This document shows positions 16,195-25,274 of a DNA stretch of 64,000 bases, piece by piece. The stretch spans positions 62,001-126,000 of the forward strand of contig JAFZYY010000009.1 in NCBI GenBank assembly GCA_017616015.1. The letters run 5' to 3'. The notes under the pieces were generated by a model. It saw nothing but the letters and a program-made list of their open reading frames with translations. It searched no databases and was not told where the DNA came from. Source of the DNA: Alphaproteobacteria bacterium. Its GTDB lineage: Bacteria; Pseudomonadota; Alphaproteobacteria; CAAGCB01; CAG-977. A program made the position numbers and the translations under genes. Each line of letters opens with the position of its first letter. The first letter of the stretch is position 1.

Positions 16195-17463
16195 TTATGC
16201 GCTTGTCGCTTTTTTGTCTTTAGACCGGTTATAAATTCTCAGCGGCTGTTTTTCACCGGAAACGACCGTTTCGTCAATGACAATTTCGCTGACGTCTTCC
16301 ATGGAAGGCAGTTCGAACATCGTATCAAGCAGCAACCGTTCGATAATCGCGCGCAATCCTCTGGCGCCCGTTTTGCGTTCGACGGCTTTCTGGGCGATAG
16401 CTTTCAGTGCCTGCGGCGTAAAGGTCAGTTTGACGTCTTCCATTTCAAACAATGCCTGATACTGCTTGACCAGAGCGTTCTTCGGCTCCGTCAGAATGGC
16501 GATCAGGGCGTCTTCGTCCAGATCCTCCAAAGTCGCTACAACCGGAACGCGGCCTATCAGCTCGGGGATCAGGCCGAATTTCAATAAATCTTCCGGTTCG
16601 ATGTCATGCAAAATTTCGCCGGTTTTCCGATCGTCCGGCGCGGAAACGTTCGCTCCGAACCCGATAGAAGACTTGTTTGTCCTTTGCGCGATCACTTTTT
16701 CCAGTCCGGCAAAAGCGCCGCCGCAAATGAACAAAATGTTCGTCGTGTCGACCTGAACGAATTCCTGCTGCGGGTGCTTGCGTCCGCCCTGAGGCGGAAC
16801 GGAAGCGACTGTGCCTTCAATGATTTTCAGCAAGGCCTGTTGTACGCCTTCGCCGGATACGTCGCGGGTAATCGACGGGTTTTCGGATTTCTTGGAAATC
16901 TTGTCGATTTCGTCAATGTAGATAATGCCGCGCTGGGTTTTTTCCACATCGTAGTTGGCGGCCTGCAACAGCTTTAAAATGATGTTTTCGACGTCTTCGC
17001 CGACATAGCCCGCTTCGGTCAACGTCGTCGCGTCGGCCATACTGAACGGCACGTCCAGTATGCGCGCTAAAGTCTGCGCTAACAGTGTTTTTCCCGAACC
17101 GGTCGGACCGATCAGCAGAATGTTGGATTTGGAAATTTCGACGTCGCCTTTTTTCGCGTCGGTTGTCGCAAGACGTTTATAATGGTTGTAAACGCTGACG
17201 GACAGTACCTTTTTAGCCAATTCCTGACCGATAACGTAATCGTCCAGGACTTTCTTGATTTCTTTGGGAGAAGGCATGTCGCCGGTTTCCGTCACGGCGT
17301 TTTTCTGATGTTCCTCTTCGATAATGTCCGTGCAAAGACCGACGCATTCGTCGCAAATAAAAGCGTTCGGTCCGGCAATCAGCTTTTTGACTTCATGCTG
17401 ACTTTTTCCGCAAAACGAGCAGTAGAGCGTTTCTTTTTTATCCTTAGAGTTCTTTTCCGTCAT
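16195..17463 (-). CDS. clpX: ATP-dependent Clp protease ATP-binding subunit ClpX
   Basis: A 422-residue AAA+ unfoldase that feeds substrates into ClpP. The N-terminal zinc finger has C15, C18, C37 and C40. Walker A is GPTGSGKT (about 119-126), Walker [11 protein letters not shown], and the pore loop [10 protein letters not shown] is conserved. The stretch [11 protein letters not shown] and the arginine-containing [10 protein letters not shown] near the end are typical. It starts 51 bases after clpP, and the two are likely co-transcribed. Confidence 0.98.
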   Translation of the reverse strand: MTEKNSKDKKETLYCSFCGKSQHEVKKLIAGPNAFICDECVGLCTDIIEEEHQKNAVTETGDMPSPKEIKKVLDDYVIGQELAKKVLSVSVYNHYKRLATTDAKKGDVEISKSNILLIGPTGSGKTLLAQTLARILDVPFSMADATTLTEAGYVGEDVENIILKLLQAANYDVEKTQRGIIYIDEIDKISKKSENPSITRDVSGEGVQQALLKIIEGTVASVPPQGGRKHPQQEFVQVDTTNILFICGGAFAGLEKVIAQRTNKSSIGFGANVSAPDDRKTGEILHDIEPEDLLKFGLIPELIGRVPVVATLEDLDEDALIAILTEPKNALVKQYQALFEMEDVKLTFTPQALKAIAQKAVERKTGARGLRAIIERLLLDTMFELPSMEDVSEIVIDETVVSGEKQPLRIYNRSKDKKATSA

Positions 17464-17514
17464 AGCTGTTGTTTTCCTTTGTTGTTAATCGGCAAGAGAG
17501 ATAAGAGGCGGATT

Positions 17515-18147
17515 TTATTCTTCTTCCGGCTTCGGACGGGAAGAAACGACTTCGTCAATCAAACCGAATTCTTTGGCTTCCTCCGCGCTCATAAAATTGT
17601 CGCGTTCCATTGCTTTTTCGATTGTTTCCAAAGTCTGCCCCGTTCGTTCCACATAAATATTGTTCAGGCGGGCGCGCAAAGCCAGTATTTCGCGCGCGTG
17701 AATCTCAATATCGGTCGCCTGACCTCTGAAACCGCCGGAAGGCTGATGAATCATTACGCGGGCGTTCGGCAGGCAGAAGCGTTTTCCTTTCTGACCGGCG
17801 CACAGCAACAAAGATCCCATAGAGGCGGCCTGTCCGATGCACAGCGTGGACACATCGCAACGGATATAATTCATCGTATCGAAAATCGCCATGCCCGAAG
17901 TGACGACGCCGCCCGGAGAGTTGATATAAAACGCGATGTCCTTTTTCGGGTTTTCGGATTCCAAAAACAACAGCTGCGCGCAAATCAGACTGGCGACTTC
18001 ATCGTGAACCTCGCCGGTTAAAAAGACGATTCTTTCTTTCAAAAGACGGGAGTAAATATCGAAAGAACGTTCTCCCCGACTGGTTTGCTCGATTACCATC
18101 GGTACCAAAGTGTTCATATAGACGTCCATAGGATCGCGTTCGTACAT
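17515..18147 (-). CDS. clpP: ATP-dependent Clp protease proteolytic subunit ClpP
   Basis: A 210-residue serine peptidase that forms the double-ring proteolytic chamber. The catalytic triad is S109 (GQAASMGS), H134 (MIHQPSGG) and D183 (ERDNFMSA). Length and spacing are canonical. The ATG follows CAGGAG. It is the first gene of the clpP-clpX pair, between tig and lon. Confidence 0.98.
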   Translation of the reverse strand: MYERDPMDVYMNTLVPMVIEQTSRGERSFDIYSRLLKERIVFLTGEVHDEVASLICAQLLFLESENPKKDIAFYINSPGGVVTSGMAIFDTMNYIRCDVSTLCIGQAASMGSLLLCAGQKGKRFCLPNARVMIHQPSGGFRGQATDIEIHAREILALRARLNNIYVERTGQTLETIEKAMERDNFMSAEEAKEFGLIDEVVSSRPKPEEE

Positions 18148-18208
18148 ATTTTTTCTCCTGTTTTTTTGCCGTTAAAGGGAACCGCCGGAACGAATCCCGC
18201 GATTCCCT

Positions 18209-18237
18209 TTTATAGTTCAATCAAAGAAAAGTTACAA
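18209..18237 (-). promoter_or_regulatory. Candidate promoter of clpP-clpX
   Basis: Minus-strand TTGTAA (18232-18237) and TATAAA (18209-18214) are 17 bases apart, 62 bases before the ATG. The untranslated leader contains AAAGGGAA and TTCCCTTT arms that could form a hairpin. Confidence 0.5.
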
Positions 18238-18242
18238 AAACG

Positions 18243-19718
18243 TTATTTATCCGTTTTTTTCTTGGCTGTTTTTTTAGCCGGTTTCTTTTCTTTGGTTTCT
18301 TTGTCGCTTTTAGTTTCTTTTGCCGGAGCGTCTTCTTTGGCTTTGGCGGTCTTTTTCGCGGCGGGCTTTTTGGCCTTTTTCGCCGACTTTTTCACATCGG
18401 CCGCTTCCGCTTTATAGAGCTCTTCCGGAGAAACTTTAACTTCGTTCAGTTTGACGCCTTTCAGAATAAAGTCGATAACTTTTTCCTCAAACAGCGGAGC
18501 GCGGATACGTTCCAACATTTCCGGGTGTTTATTGTAAAAGTCAAAGACAGCTTTTTCCTGTCCGGGGAACTGGCGGGCTTCCATCATGATCGCGCGATTT
18601 ACATCGGCGTCCGTGACGGAAATCTTATTCTTCATACCGATTTCGGCCAACAGCAGTCCCAAACGGACGCGGCGTTCGGCGATGGCGCGATATTCTTCTC
18701 TCAGCTCATCGTCGGTTTTGCCGGCGTCGTCTTCGTCCAGCTGGTTCTTTTCTTTGGCGTTCTGAACCTGTTTCCAGATTGCGTCAAATTCCAGATCCAA
18801 CATGCCTTCCGGCACGGGGAAGCTGTGAGCTTCGGCCAAAGCGTCCAATAAAACGCGCTTCAGATTGCTCATGGAAACGCCTTCATATTCGCGGGACAGC
18901 TCCAGACGGATCATGTCGCGCAGTTCGTCGACGGATTTCTTGCCGAACAGTTTGGCAAAGTCGTCGTTGATTTCGGCGTCTTTCTTTTCGCGCAACTCTT
19001 TAACCGTTACGGCGAAGACGGCGTCTTTGCCGGCCAGATCCTTAGCGTGATAATCGGCGGGGAAGGGAACTTTGACGTCGACTTTTTCGCCGGCTTTTTT
19101 GCCGATCAGCTGATCTTCAAAGCCCGGAATAAAGGAACCGGAACCCAATTCCAGATAATAGTTGTCGCCTTTTCCGCCCTGGAATTCGACTCCGTCGATG
19201 GAGCCGACAAAGTCAATGACGGTGATGTCGCCTTTTTTGGCGGCTCTTTTTTCTTTAACCGGTTCGGAACTGGTGCGGCCGGCGGCCAGACGTTGTAAAG
19301 CTTTTTCCACTTCGTCGTCGGAAATTTCGGCGATCAGTTTATCCAAAGAGAGTGTACCGAAATCGACGGGAACGATTTCCGGAACGACTTCAACGTCCAA
19401 AGTGAATTCCAAATCTTTGCCCGCGTCAAAAGAAACGATTTCGATCTTGGGGCGCATGGCGGGGCGCAAAGACCGTTCGGACAACGTCTTGTTTGTTTCG
19501 GATTGGATCAATTCGTCCAAAACTTCGCTCATAACCGCCTTTTCATAGCGTTGGCGCAGGAAGCTTTCCGGCGCTTTTCCTTTGCGGAATCCCGGAATTG
19601 TTGCGTTTTCGCCGATAGATTTGATTTTGTCCGTGACTTTGGAAGCAATCGTTTCCGCGGGAACAACCACTTTAAAACCGTGCTTCAGACCTTCAGTCTT
19701 TGTTTCAGTTACCTGCAT
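18243..19718 (-). CDS. tig: Trigger factor
   Basis: A 491-residue ribosome-bound chaperone. The ribosome-binding domain opens MQVTETKTEGLKHGF and contains GFRKGKAP, the ribosome-contact loop. The FKBP-type prolyl isomerase domain shows VIDFVGSIDG and GSGSFIPGFEDQLIG. A helical C-terminal domain follows and then a lysine/alanine-rich tail of about 55 residues, longer than usual and similar in style to the TopA tail. The ATG at 19718 with AGGAAAG upstream is preferred over an in-frame codon 39 bases earlier that would run toward tRNA-Leu. Confidence 0.96.
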   Translation of the reverse strand: MQVTETKTEGLKHGFKVVVPAETIASKVTDKIKSIGENATIPGFRKGKAPESFLRQRYEKAVMSEVLDELIQSETNKTLSERSLRPAMRPKIEIVSFDAGKDLEFTLDVEVVPEIVPVDFGTLSLDKLIAEISDDEVEKALQRLAAGRTSSEPVKEKRAAKKGDITVIDFVGSIDGVEFQGGKGDNYYLELGSGSFIPGFEDQLIGKKAGEKVDVKVPFPADYHAKDLAGKDAVFAVTVKELREKKDAEINDDFAKLFGKKSVDELRDMIRLELSREYEGVSMSNLKRVLLDALAEAHSFPVPEGMLDLEFDAIWKQVQNAKEKNQLDEDDAGKTDDELREEYRAIAERRVRLGLLLAEIGMKNKISVTDADVNRAIMMEARQFPGQEKAVFDFYNKHPEMLERIRAPLFEEKVIDFILKGVKLNEVKVSPEELYKAEAADVKKSAKKAKKPAAKKTAKAKEDAPAKETKSDKETKEKKPAKKTAKKKTDK

Positions 19719-19759
19719 TTTTTCTTTCCTAAAAATTAAACACCTTAAGCATGACAAAA

Positions 19760-19843
<84 letters not shown>

Positions 19844-19876
19844 ATTTCGAGCTTTGTCAAAATACGCTAGCTGATG

Positions 19877-19904
19877 TCTATAGCATAAAAATAAGAAACG
19901 ACAA
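19877..19904 (-). promoter_or_regulatory. Candidate promoter of tRNA-Leu-tig
   Basis: Minus-strand TTGTCG (19899-19904) and TATAGA (19877-19882) are 16 bases apart, about 33 bases before the tRNA 5' end. Confidence 0.5.
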
Positions 19905-19974
19905 AACATTTTAAGCGGAATCGTTCATAATTTTTATGATTATCGCTTAAAAAAACGCCGAGTGAAAATAATGC

Positions 19975-20003
19975 TTGAATTTATCGCGAAGAGCCTATAT
20001 AAA
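19975..20003 (+). promoter_or_regulatory. Candidate promoter of tRNA-Thr
   Basis: TTGAAT and TATAAA with 17-base spacing; the -10 ends 10 bases before the tRNA 5' end, as expected for a tRNA promoter. Confidence 0.6.
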
Positions 20004-20013
20004 ACCAGTCGGA

Positions 20014-20089
20014 GCCGGCTTGGCACAGTTGGTAGCGCAGTTGATTTGTAATCATCAGGTCGGGGGTTCAAATCCCTCAGCCGGCACCA
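20014..20089 (+). tRNA. tRNA-Thr, anticodon UGU
   Basis: A 76-base tRNA with encoded CCA. The acceptor stem pairs GCCGGCT with AGCCGGC. Anticodon loop TTTGTAA gives UGU. The T-arm is GGGGG-TTCAAAT-CCCTC. Two stem mismatches are visible: A-C in the D stem (GCAC against GCGC) and T-T in the anticodon stem (GTTGA against TCATC). The gene is followed directly by a terminator and has a good promoter, so I consider it functional. Confidence 0.9.
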
Positions 20090-20090
20090 T

Positions 20091-20121
20091 AAAAAAGGCA
20101 GGAGTTTTTCCTGCCTTTTTT
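20091..20121 (+). terminator. Terminator of tRNA-Thr
   Basis: AAAAAAGGCAGG pairs with CCTGCCTTTTTT (20110-20121) around a 7-base loop, one base after the tRNA. It can act on both strands and so may also end the convergent small membrane-protein gene. Confidence 0.88.
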
Positions 20122-20134
20122 ATGTTTGACGGCG

Positions 20135-20488
20135 CTATTTCGTTATGTGTCTGTTTCCGGCGATCAGGACGGCTTTGATTTGTAAAGCTTCCGGATCGAA
20201 AATGATAATTTTACTGTTTCCGAAGTCCGATTTTACATGCAGACACAGCATATTGCCGCAGGCATGGCTTTCCTGAATATGTTCGTCTTTTCCCAATTCC
20301 AGGTAAGTTTCTGGGATTTTTTCCGGCTCGGCCTGTTTAACTTCCCGTATCACGGGAGCTTTTTTCCGGCTGAGCAGTTTCGGCGTCGTTTTGTAATTCA
20401 CCAAAGCGTACACAATACCGCCCAAAGTCAGAAAAATCAGAAAAGTGATAAAGGCTATCAGGATTTTTAAGAAAAGGATCTTATTCAT
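20135..20488 (-). CDS. Small single-pass membrane protein, DUF6476-like
   Basis: A 117-residue protein with one transmembrane helix at about residues 8-31 (ILIAFITFLIFLTLGGIVYAL) and a periplasmic C-terminal part ending NSKIIIFDPEALQIK. A small membrane-anchored protein with this kind of C-terminal I-I-F-D strand is found divergent to rluD in many Alphaproteobacteria (DUF6476), and the context here is the same. The ATG at 20488 has GGAG upstream; a longer open frame to 20722 would overlap rluD. Function is unknown. Confidence 0.7.
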   Translation of the reverse strand: MNKILFLKILIAFITFLIFLTLGGIVYALVNYKTTPKLLSRKKAPVIREVKQAEPEKIPETYLELGKDEHIQESHACGNMLCLHVKSDFGNSKIIIFDPEALQIKAVLIAGNRHITK

Positions 20489-20590
20489 CGGTTTCTCCAA
20501 AATAACAATAATATTCTTTATAACTAAAAAACGCGTTGTCCGAAAGGAATGTTTTGACGAAAACGTCAAAAAATGTGTAAGGTTCGCTCT

Positions 20591-21550
20591 ATGACGGATA
20601 AAAATGAGATTGTTACGCCGCCGGTTCAGCCGGAACAGGCAAAAATAAGATTGGATAAATGGCTGGCGCAGGTTACGGAACTGTCCCGCAGCCGTATATC
20701 CGCTTTGATTGAGCAGGGGCAAGTCTTTTTGAATAAAGAGGCTTTGCGGGATCAGGATCGCAAAACGGCTCCGAACGAAGTATACCGGATTATTTTGCCG
20801 CCTCCGATCGAAGCCGTTCCCGTCGCGCAGGAAATTCCTTTGGAAATTATTTATGAAGACAATGATTTGTTAGTGCTGAACAAGCCGGCCGGAATGGTTG
20901 TTCACCCTGCAGCCGGGAATCATGAAGGGACGCTGGTTAACGCTTTGTTGGCGCATTGCCGGCAGTCTTTGTCCGGAATCGGAGGCGTGATCCGGCCGGG
21001 AATCGTTCACCGGCTGGACAAGGAAACAAGCGGCCTGATGGTCGTCGCCAAAAATGACGAAGCGCATCAGGGGCTGTCGGAACAGTTCGCCGTTCACAGT
21101 CTGGAACGGAGCTATCTGGCATTGGTGTGGGGTATGCTGTCGCCTTCGTCCGGAGTCATTGAAACACAAATCGGGCGCAGCTCCGTCAACCGCAAAAAGA
21201 TGGCCGTCGTTGCTTCGGGCGGAAAAAGGGCGGAAACGCATTATCAGATGGTGGAAACCTATGCGGCAGGAAAAATCAGTTTGGTGAAATGCACGTTAAA
21301 AACGGGGCGCACGCATCAGGTGCGCGTTCACATGACGGCGCTGGGACATTCTTTAATCGGAGACAAAATGTACGGCAAAGCGCCGAAAGGGGCTCAACAG
21401 TCCGATTTGCTGGCGGAAGCGGTAAAATTTCCCAGGCAGGCGCTTCATTCTTATAAAATGAGCTTTGAGCACCCGATTACGCATAAAACAATGAATTTTG
21501 AAATTCCTCTGCCGCCGGATATGCGGCGGCTGATCGATTCGATCAAATAA
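20591..21550 (+). CDS. rluD: 23S rRNA pseudouridine synthase RluD
   Basis: A 319-residue enzyme that forms pseudouridines in helix 69 of 23S rRNA. An N-terminal S4 RNA-binding domain (IRLDKWLAQVTELSRSRI, about 19-64) precedes the RluA-family catalytic domain; the catalytic aspartate is D143 in GIVHRLDKETSGLM. KTGRTHQVRVH and GDKMYG are family signatures. The ATG at 20591 is preferred to one at 20573 because of an AAGG nearby. RluC is a possible alternative, but HRLDKETSG with this length favours RluD. Confidence 0.9.
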   Translation: MTDKNEIVTPPVQPEQAKIRLDKWLAQVTELSRSRISALIEQGQVFLNKEALRDQDRKTAPNEVYRIILPPPIEAVPVAQEIPLEIIYEDNDLLVLNKPAGMVVHPAAGNHEGTLVNALLAHCRQSLSGIGGVIRPGIVHRLDKETSGLMVVAKNDEAHQGLSEQFAVHSLERSYLALVWGMLSPSSGVIETQIGRSSVNRKKMAVVASGGKRAETHYQMVETYAAGKISLVKCTLKTGRTHQVRVHMTALGHSLIGDKMYGKAPKGAQQSDLLAEAVKFPRQALHSYKMSFEHPITHKTMNFEIPLPPDMRRLIDSIK

Positions 21551-21559
21551 AACAAACAC

Positions 21560-21588
21560 AAAAAGCCCGCGAACAGCAGGCTTTTTTT
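21560..21588. terminator. Bidirectional terminator between rluD and rpmJ
   Basis: AAAAGCC (21561-21567) pairs with GGCTTTT (21579-21585); inner GC pairs with GC. T run on both sides when read from either strand. Confidence 0.75.
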
Positions 21589-21611
21589 ATCCGGCAAAAC
21601 GTCGCGCTTTT

Positions 21612-21737
21612 TTAGCCCTGACGAGCTTTCATGCGCGGGTTTTTCTTGTTAATAATATAAACGCGTCCTTTTCTGCGGACGATTTTGCAATCTTTATCAC
21701 GCAATTTTGCGGACTTCAGGGAATTACGAACTTTCAT
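21612..21737 (-). CDS. rpmJ: 50S ribosomal protein L36
   Basis: A 41-residue protein too short for simple gene finding. It reads [17 protein letters not shown], then [23 protein letters not shown]. This is the longer, zinc-free L36 form (no CxxC and no C-terminal histidine), as is normal in Alphaproteobacteria. A strong promoter with a perfect TTGACA lies upstream. Confidence 0.96.
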   Translation of the reverse strand: MKVRNSLKSAKLRDKDCKIVRRKGRVYIINKKNPRMKARQG

Positions 21738-21776
21738 AACAAACCTCAAACTTAACTTTCTTCTAATGAAGATAGG

Positions 21777-21807
21777 TGACAATACAAAGATTGTCAGGTA
21801 TTGTCAA
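21777..21807 (-). promoter_or_regulatory. rpmJ promoter overlapped by a 9-bp inverted repeat
   Basis: Minus-strand TTGACA (21802-21807) and TATTGT (21779-21784) are 17 bases apart. The same bases form a perfect inverted repeat, TGACAATAC (21777-21785) and GTATTGTCA (21798-21806), with a 12-base spacer that itself holds a third ATTGTC. It may be an operator acting on rpmJ, on the divergent lipoprotein gene, or both. Confidence 0.55.
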
Positions 21808-21850
21808 TCATTAAAGGGACGAATTCGTCGTCAAAATGAGGAGTTTTTTT

Positions 21851-22627
21851 ATGCGACAGGCTTTATATATTCTGGTTTTGTCACTTTTAACGGCGTGCTC
21901 TATCATTCCCAGCGAATGGTATGAAGATTCGCAGGAAATGCGGGAATTGCACATGCCGGCTCAATCTTACTCGATTCTGCCGCCGCCGGCAGAAACCATT
22001 TTTACAGGAAATGAAACGGTCTATCAGAATAATTATGTGCTGAACGAAACCCGAGTCGCCAAAGTCGGGGATATTGTTTTGCGCGTTCAGGCGTTTAAGA
22101 AAGATAATTTTATTACCCGGGAAATGATTTTGGAAAATCCCGTTACAATAACGATTGATAAAGTAAATTATACGTTGCCGGCCAAAAAATATCCGATTTT
22201 TGGTCTTTTTGAACAGGGAGAAGAAACTTTTTACGTTTTGCCGAAATACAAACACTATTATTTTTTAGTGAACATGCACGGTGAAATTCAAGACTGGTTC
22301 CTTTATGAAATCAAAGGAAACGATAAAGTCAGCAGATTTCCGGACAAAGCGAAGATTTCCCCGCGGTCGGCTCGTATGAAACGCATTTCGGAAAGTTTTC
22401 AGTCAAAACTTCCGTTCTTGGATTTTGAAGTGATTTACGACGGGATTAAAAACAATCAAATCGTATTGTTCTATAAAAACGCGGTTCCTGGAACGAATGG
22501 CGGAAGCGGCAGTTTCAATACGCTGGCGTATCCGGCAAATTCGACAATGATTGCCGTTGAAGGCCGTTTGTTGCGGATTCTACGCGCCGATAACGAGATG
22601 CTGTCTTATATTGTTATCAAAGAGTAA
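21851..22627 (+). CDS. Predicted lipoprotein of unknown function
   Basis: A 258-residue protein with a type II signal: MRQALYILVLSLLTAC, lipobox L-T-A-C with C16, followed by serine, so probably sorted to the outer membrane. The mature part is rich in tyrosine, asparagine and charged residues and looks beta-rich; I recognise no domain. The ATG at 21851 is preferred to one at 21836 because GAGGAG at 21838-21843 serves it. It is a single-gene unit ended by a strong hairpin. Confidence 0.75.
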   Translation: MRQALYILVLSLLTACSIIPSEWYEDSQEMRELHMPAQSYSILPPPAETIFTGNETVYQNNYVLNETRVAKVGDIVLRVQAFKKDNFITREMILENPVTITIDKVNYTLPAKKYPIFGLFEQGEETFYVLPKYKHYYFLVNMHGEIQDWFLYEIKGNDKVSRFPDKAKISPRSARMKRISESFQSKLPFLDFEVIYDGIKNNQIVLFYKNAVPGTNGGSGSFNTLAYPANSTMIAVEGRLLRILRADNEMLSYIVIKE

Positions 22628-22646
22628 GATTGTCTTAAAGCAAATG

Positions 22647-22672
22647 AAAGGCGGGAATTATCCCGCCTTTTT
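22647..22672 (+). terminator. Terminator of the lipoprotein gene
   Basis: AAAGGCGGGA pairs perfectly with TCCCGCCTTT around ATTA, followed by TT. The minus-strand lipoprotein gene converges on the same hairpin. Confidence 0.88.
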
Positions 22673-22682
22673 CCGTTCGTCG

Positions 22683-23261
22683 TTATTGTAAAAGCGCTTT
22701 AACTAAATCCGAAGGATATGCGGATTCATTGATTGCCGGAATCAGCAGATTTATATTTTTTCCGGTTAATTCGGAAAGGGCGTTCAATGTTTGTCCTTTT
22801 CCGTCAGCCGCTTCCATGCGCAGAGTTTCAAAATTCTTTGTAATGAACAAAAGGGTTTTACTGTCCCGCATGTTTTCTTCGCCGGTTTTAATCATATATA
22901 CGAAATACTGACCGGGAGTGTAAGACCATATCGTTTCGTTTGACGCGTCTGTCGAGAAACCTGTAGAGCCGGTTATAAACAGGAGAGCAAAAACGCCATC
23001 GAATACACCTCCCCACCCCAAAGAAGAGTCCATCATAATGGCTTGCGGATTATACCCTTCCTTTTCGGCTTTCAGCATCAGAGGCTTTCTGGTGCGTTCG
23101 ACTTCAGCAGTCAGCGGAGTTGTTCCTAAAAACTTTCCGTTTTGATAAATGGATACGTCGGAAGGAACGCTGTCAATCAAAATAGTTTGATTCTGTCCTA
23201 CAAACAAAGTGCCGCAGGCGGATAAGGCAAAAAAGAATAAAAAGGATAAAAAGAGTTTCAT
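22683..23261 (-). CDS. Lipoprotein with a PEGA-like domain
   Basis: A 192-residue protein. Lipobox L-S-A-C gives C16 as the lipidated residue. Residues about 27-65 (ILIDSVPSDVSIYQNGKFLGTTPL) match the PEGA pattern of surface-associated beta domains: substance-x-P-x-x-A/V-x-I-x-x-N-G-x-x-x-G-x-T-P. The remainder has a glycine-rich hydrophobic segment (GWGGVFDGVFALLFI). It is convergent with the preceding lipoprotein gene; function unknown. Confidence 0.75.
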   Translation of the reverse strand: MKLFLSFLFFFALSACGTLFVGQNQTILIDSVPSDVSIYQNGKFLGTTPLTAEVERTRKPLMLKAEKEGYNPQAIMMDSSLGWGGVFDGVFALLFITGSTGFSTDASNETIWSYTPGQYFVYMIKTGEENMRDSKTLLFITKNFETLRMEAADGKGQTLNALSELTGKNINLLIPAINESAYPSDLVKALLQ

Positions 23262-23341
23262 ATTTAATACCTTTAATTGTAATAAAAAGTACAGGTCATT
23301 ATGTCGGAAAAAAACAATTTGTAAAGGTACGGATAAAAAAA

Positions 23342-23369
23342 TCTCCGACCTTTCGATCGGAGACTTTTT
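23342..23369. terminator. Hairpin terminator downstream of rpsA
   Basis: TCTCCGA (23342-23348) pairs with TCGGAGA (23357-23363) with T runs in both reading directions. It probably ends rpsA transcription after the repeat element. Confidence 0.72.
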
Positions 23370-23378
23370 TGTAACCGT

Positions 23379-23464
23379 TGGCAGGATTTAAACCCCGCCG
23401 AAGGGCGTTAAAAGAGTGACTCAGTCACCCTGTCCGGAGGACGTTAAGCCCCTACGGCCAGTAA
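23379..23464. repeat. Dispersed REP-like element related to the 12.5-kb array
   Basis: TGGCAGGATTTAAACCCCGCC followed by GAAGGGCGTT (23379-23409) aligns with TGGCAGGATTGAATTTCCCG followed by CCGGGAGGGTGTT in the array at 12525-12557. GCCCCTACGGCCAGTA (23448-23463) is the exact reverse complement of the array core TACTGGCCGTAGGGGC. Between them is GTGACTCAGTCAC, a small palindrome. It abuts the rpsA stop codon. Confidence 0.75.
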
Positions 23465-25174
23465 TTATTTCTTTTCGCTTTCGGCTTCTTTCTTGGCGAT
23501 AGCGGCGCCCAGAATATCGCCCAGAGAAGCGCCGGAATCGGTCGAACCGAATTCGGACAGAGCTTCTTTTTCTTCGGCGATTTCACGAGCTTTGATTGAC
23601 AAAGTGATCTTGCGGGTCTTTGCGTCGATCTGCGTGACTTTCGCGTCAACCTTGTCACCGACGGCAAAGCGTTCCGGACGCTGTTCGGAACGGTCGCGGG
23701 ACAGATCGGCTTTGCGGATAAAGCCCTTGGAGCCGTTGATGTCGACTTCGATACCGTTATCGGCGATCGCGCTGACAACACCCGTCACGACATCGCCTTT
23801 TTTGATGTCGGAAGTCGCGTCGGCGAACGGATCGGACGTCAGCTGTTTGATGCCCAGAGAAATGCGTTCTTTTTCAACGTCAATATCCAAAACTTTAGCT
23901 TTGACGACATCGCCTTTCTTATAATCCTTGACGGCTTCTTCGCCGGCCTTGTCCCAGGACAGGTCGGACAAATGAACCATACCGTCGATATCGCCGTTCA
24001 AGCCGATAAACAGGCCGAATTCGGTGATATTGCGGATTTCGCCTTCAATTTCGGAACCGACAGGGTGCGTTTGCGCAAAAGCTTCCCACGGATTGGGCAG
24101 GCATTGCTTCAGACCCAGAGAAATACGACGTTTGGCCTGATCGACGTCCAGAACCATTACTTCGACTTCCTGAGAAGTGGAGATGATCTTGCCCGGGTGG
24201 GTATTCTTCTTTGTCCAGCTCATTTCGGAAACGTGAACCAGACCTTCAACGCCCTGTTCGAGTTCAATGAAAGCACCGTAATCGGTGATGTTGGTGACGT
24301 GACCGGTCAGTTTGGCGCCGACAGGATATTTCTGTTCGACACCGGCCCACGGATCCGTTTCAAGCTGCTTCATGCCCAAGCTGATGCGCTGGGTTTCGGG
24401 ATTGAAGCGGATAATCTGGACTTTCACCGGCTGGCCGATTGTCAGAGCTTCGGACGGGTGATTGATGCGCTTCCAGGCGATGTCGGTGACGTGCAACAAG
24501 CCGTCAACGCCGCCCAGATCAATGAATGCGCCGTAATCGGTGATGTTCTTGACAACGCCGTCCAAAATCTGGCCTTCGGATAAATTCTTAATTAATTCGG
24601 AACGCTGTTCGACGCGGGTTTCTTCCAAAACGGCGCGGCGGGAAACAACGATGTTTCCGCGGGCGCGATCCATCTTCAAAATCTGGAAGGGCTGCGGCGT
24701 GCCCATCAGCGGGCCTACATCGCGAACCGGACGGATATCGACTTGCGAACCCGGCAGGAAAGCGATAGCGCCGGACAGGTCGACCGTAAAGCCGCCCTTG
24801 ACGCGACCGAAAATAACGCCTGTAACGCGTTCGCCGTTAGCCTGCGCTTTTTCCAATTCGTTCCAAGCTTCTTCGCGGCGAGCTTTTTCGCGGGACAGAA
24901 CGACCATGCCGTCCTTGTCTTCATAGCGGTCGATAAACACATCGACCTGATCGCCGACTTTCATTTCAGCATTAAAGCCGAATTCACGGCGGGCAATACG
25001 ACCTTCGGATTTCAGGCCGACGTCGATCGTCACGAAGTCATCGGACAAAGCAACGATTGTGCCCTTAACGACAGAGCCTTCCAAGCCCTGATCTTCGCCA
25101 AACATTTCGTTGAACAGTTCGGCAAAATTTTCTTTCATCGCCGGAATTTCTTCGGCTGCAGTTTTAGTTACCAT
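23465..25174 (-). CDS. rpsA: 30S ribosomal protein S1
   Basis: A 569-residue RNA-binding protein that draws mRNA onto the 30S subunit. Six S1 domains can be followed by the repeated pattern G-x-V-x-x-I-x-D-Y/F-G-A/L-F-I (for example NITDYGAFIDLGGVDGLLHV, then NITDYGAFIELEQGVEGLVHV). The two N-terminal domains are the divergent, ribosome-binding kind. The ATG has AAGGAAG upstream and a promoter candidate 100 bases earlier. The usual partner cmk lies upstream but is separated by two inserted genes. Confidence 0.98.
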   Translation of the reverse strand: MVTKTAAEEIPAMKENFAELFNEMFGEDQGLEGSVVKGTIVALSDDFVTIDVGLKSEGRIARREFGFNAEMKVGDQVDVFIDRYEDKDGMVVLSREKARREEAWNELEKAQANGERVTGVIFGRVKGGFTVDLSGAIAFLPGSQVDIRPVRDVGPLMGTPQPFQILKMDRARGNIVVSRRAVLEETRVEQRSELIKNLSEGQILDGVVKNITDYGAFIDLGGVDGLLHVTDIAWKRINHPSEALTIGQPVKVQIIRFNPETQRISLGMKQLETDPWAGVEQKYPVGAKLTGHVTNITDYGAFIELEQGVEGLVHVSEMSWTKKNTHPGKIISTSQEVEVMVLDVDQAKRRISLGLKQCLPNPWEAFAQTHPVGSEIEGEIRNITEFGLFIGLNGDIDGMVHLSDLSWDKAGEEAVKDYKKGDVVKAKVLDIDVEKERISLGIKQLTSDPFADATSDIKKGDVVTGVVSAIADNGIEVDINGSKGFIRKADLSRDRSEQRPERFAVGDKVDAKVTQIDAKTRKITLSIKAREIAEEKEALSEFGSTDSGASLGDILGAAIAKKEAESEKK

Positions 25175-25274
25175 ATAAATTTACTTCCTTTATCAAGTTA
25201 TTCTGGCCGTCCGGTTGATTCCGGAGGTCTGCACGATACAACAACGGAACCGCCGTGCCTTCGATTCCGTCGCC

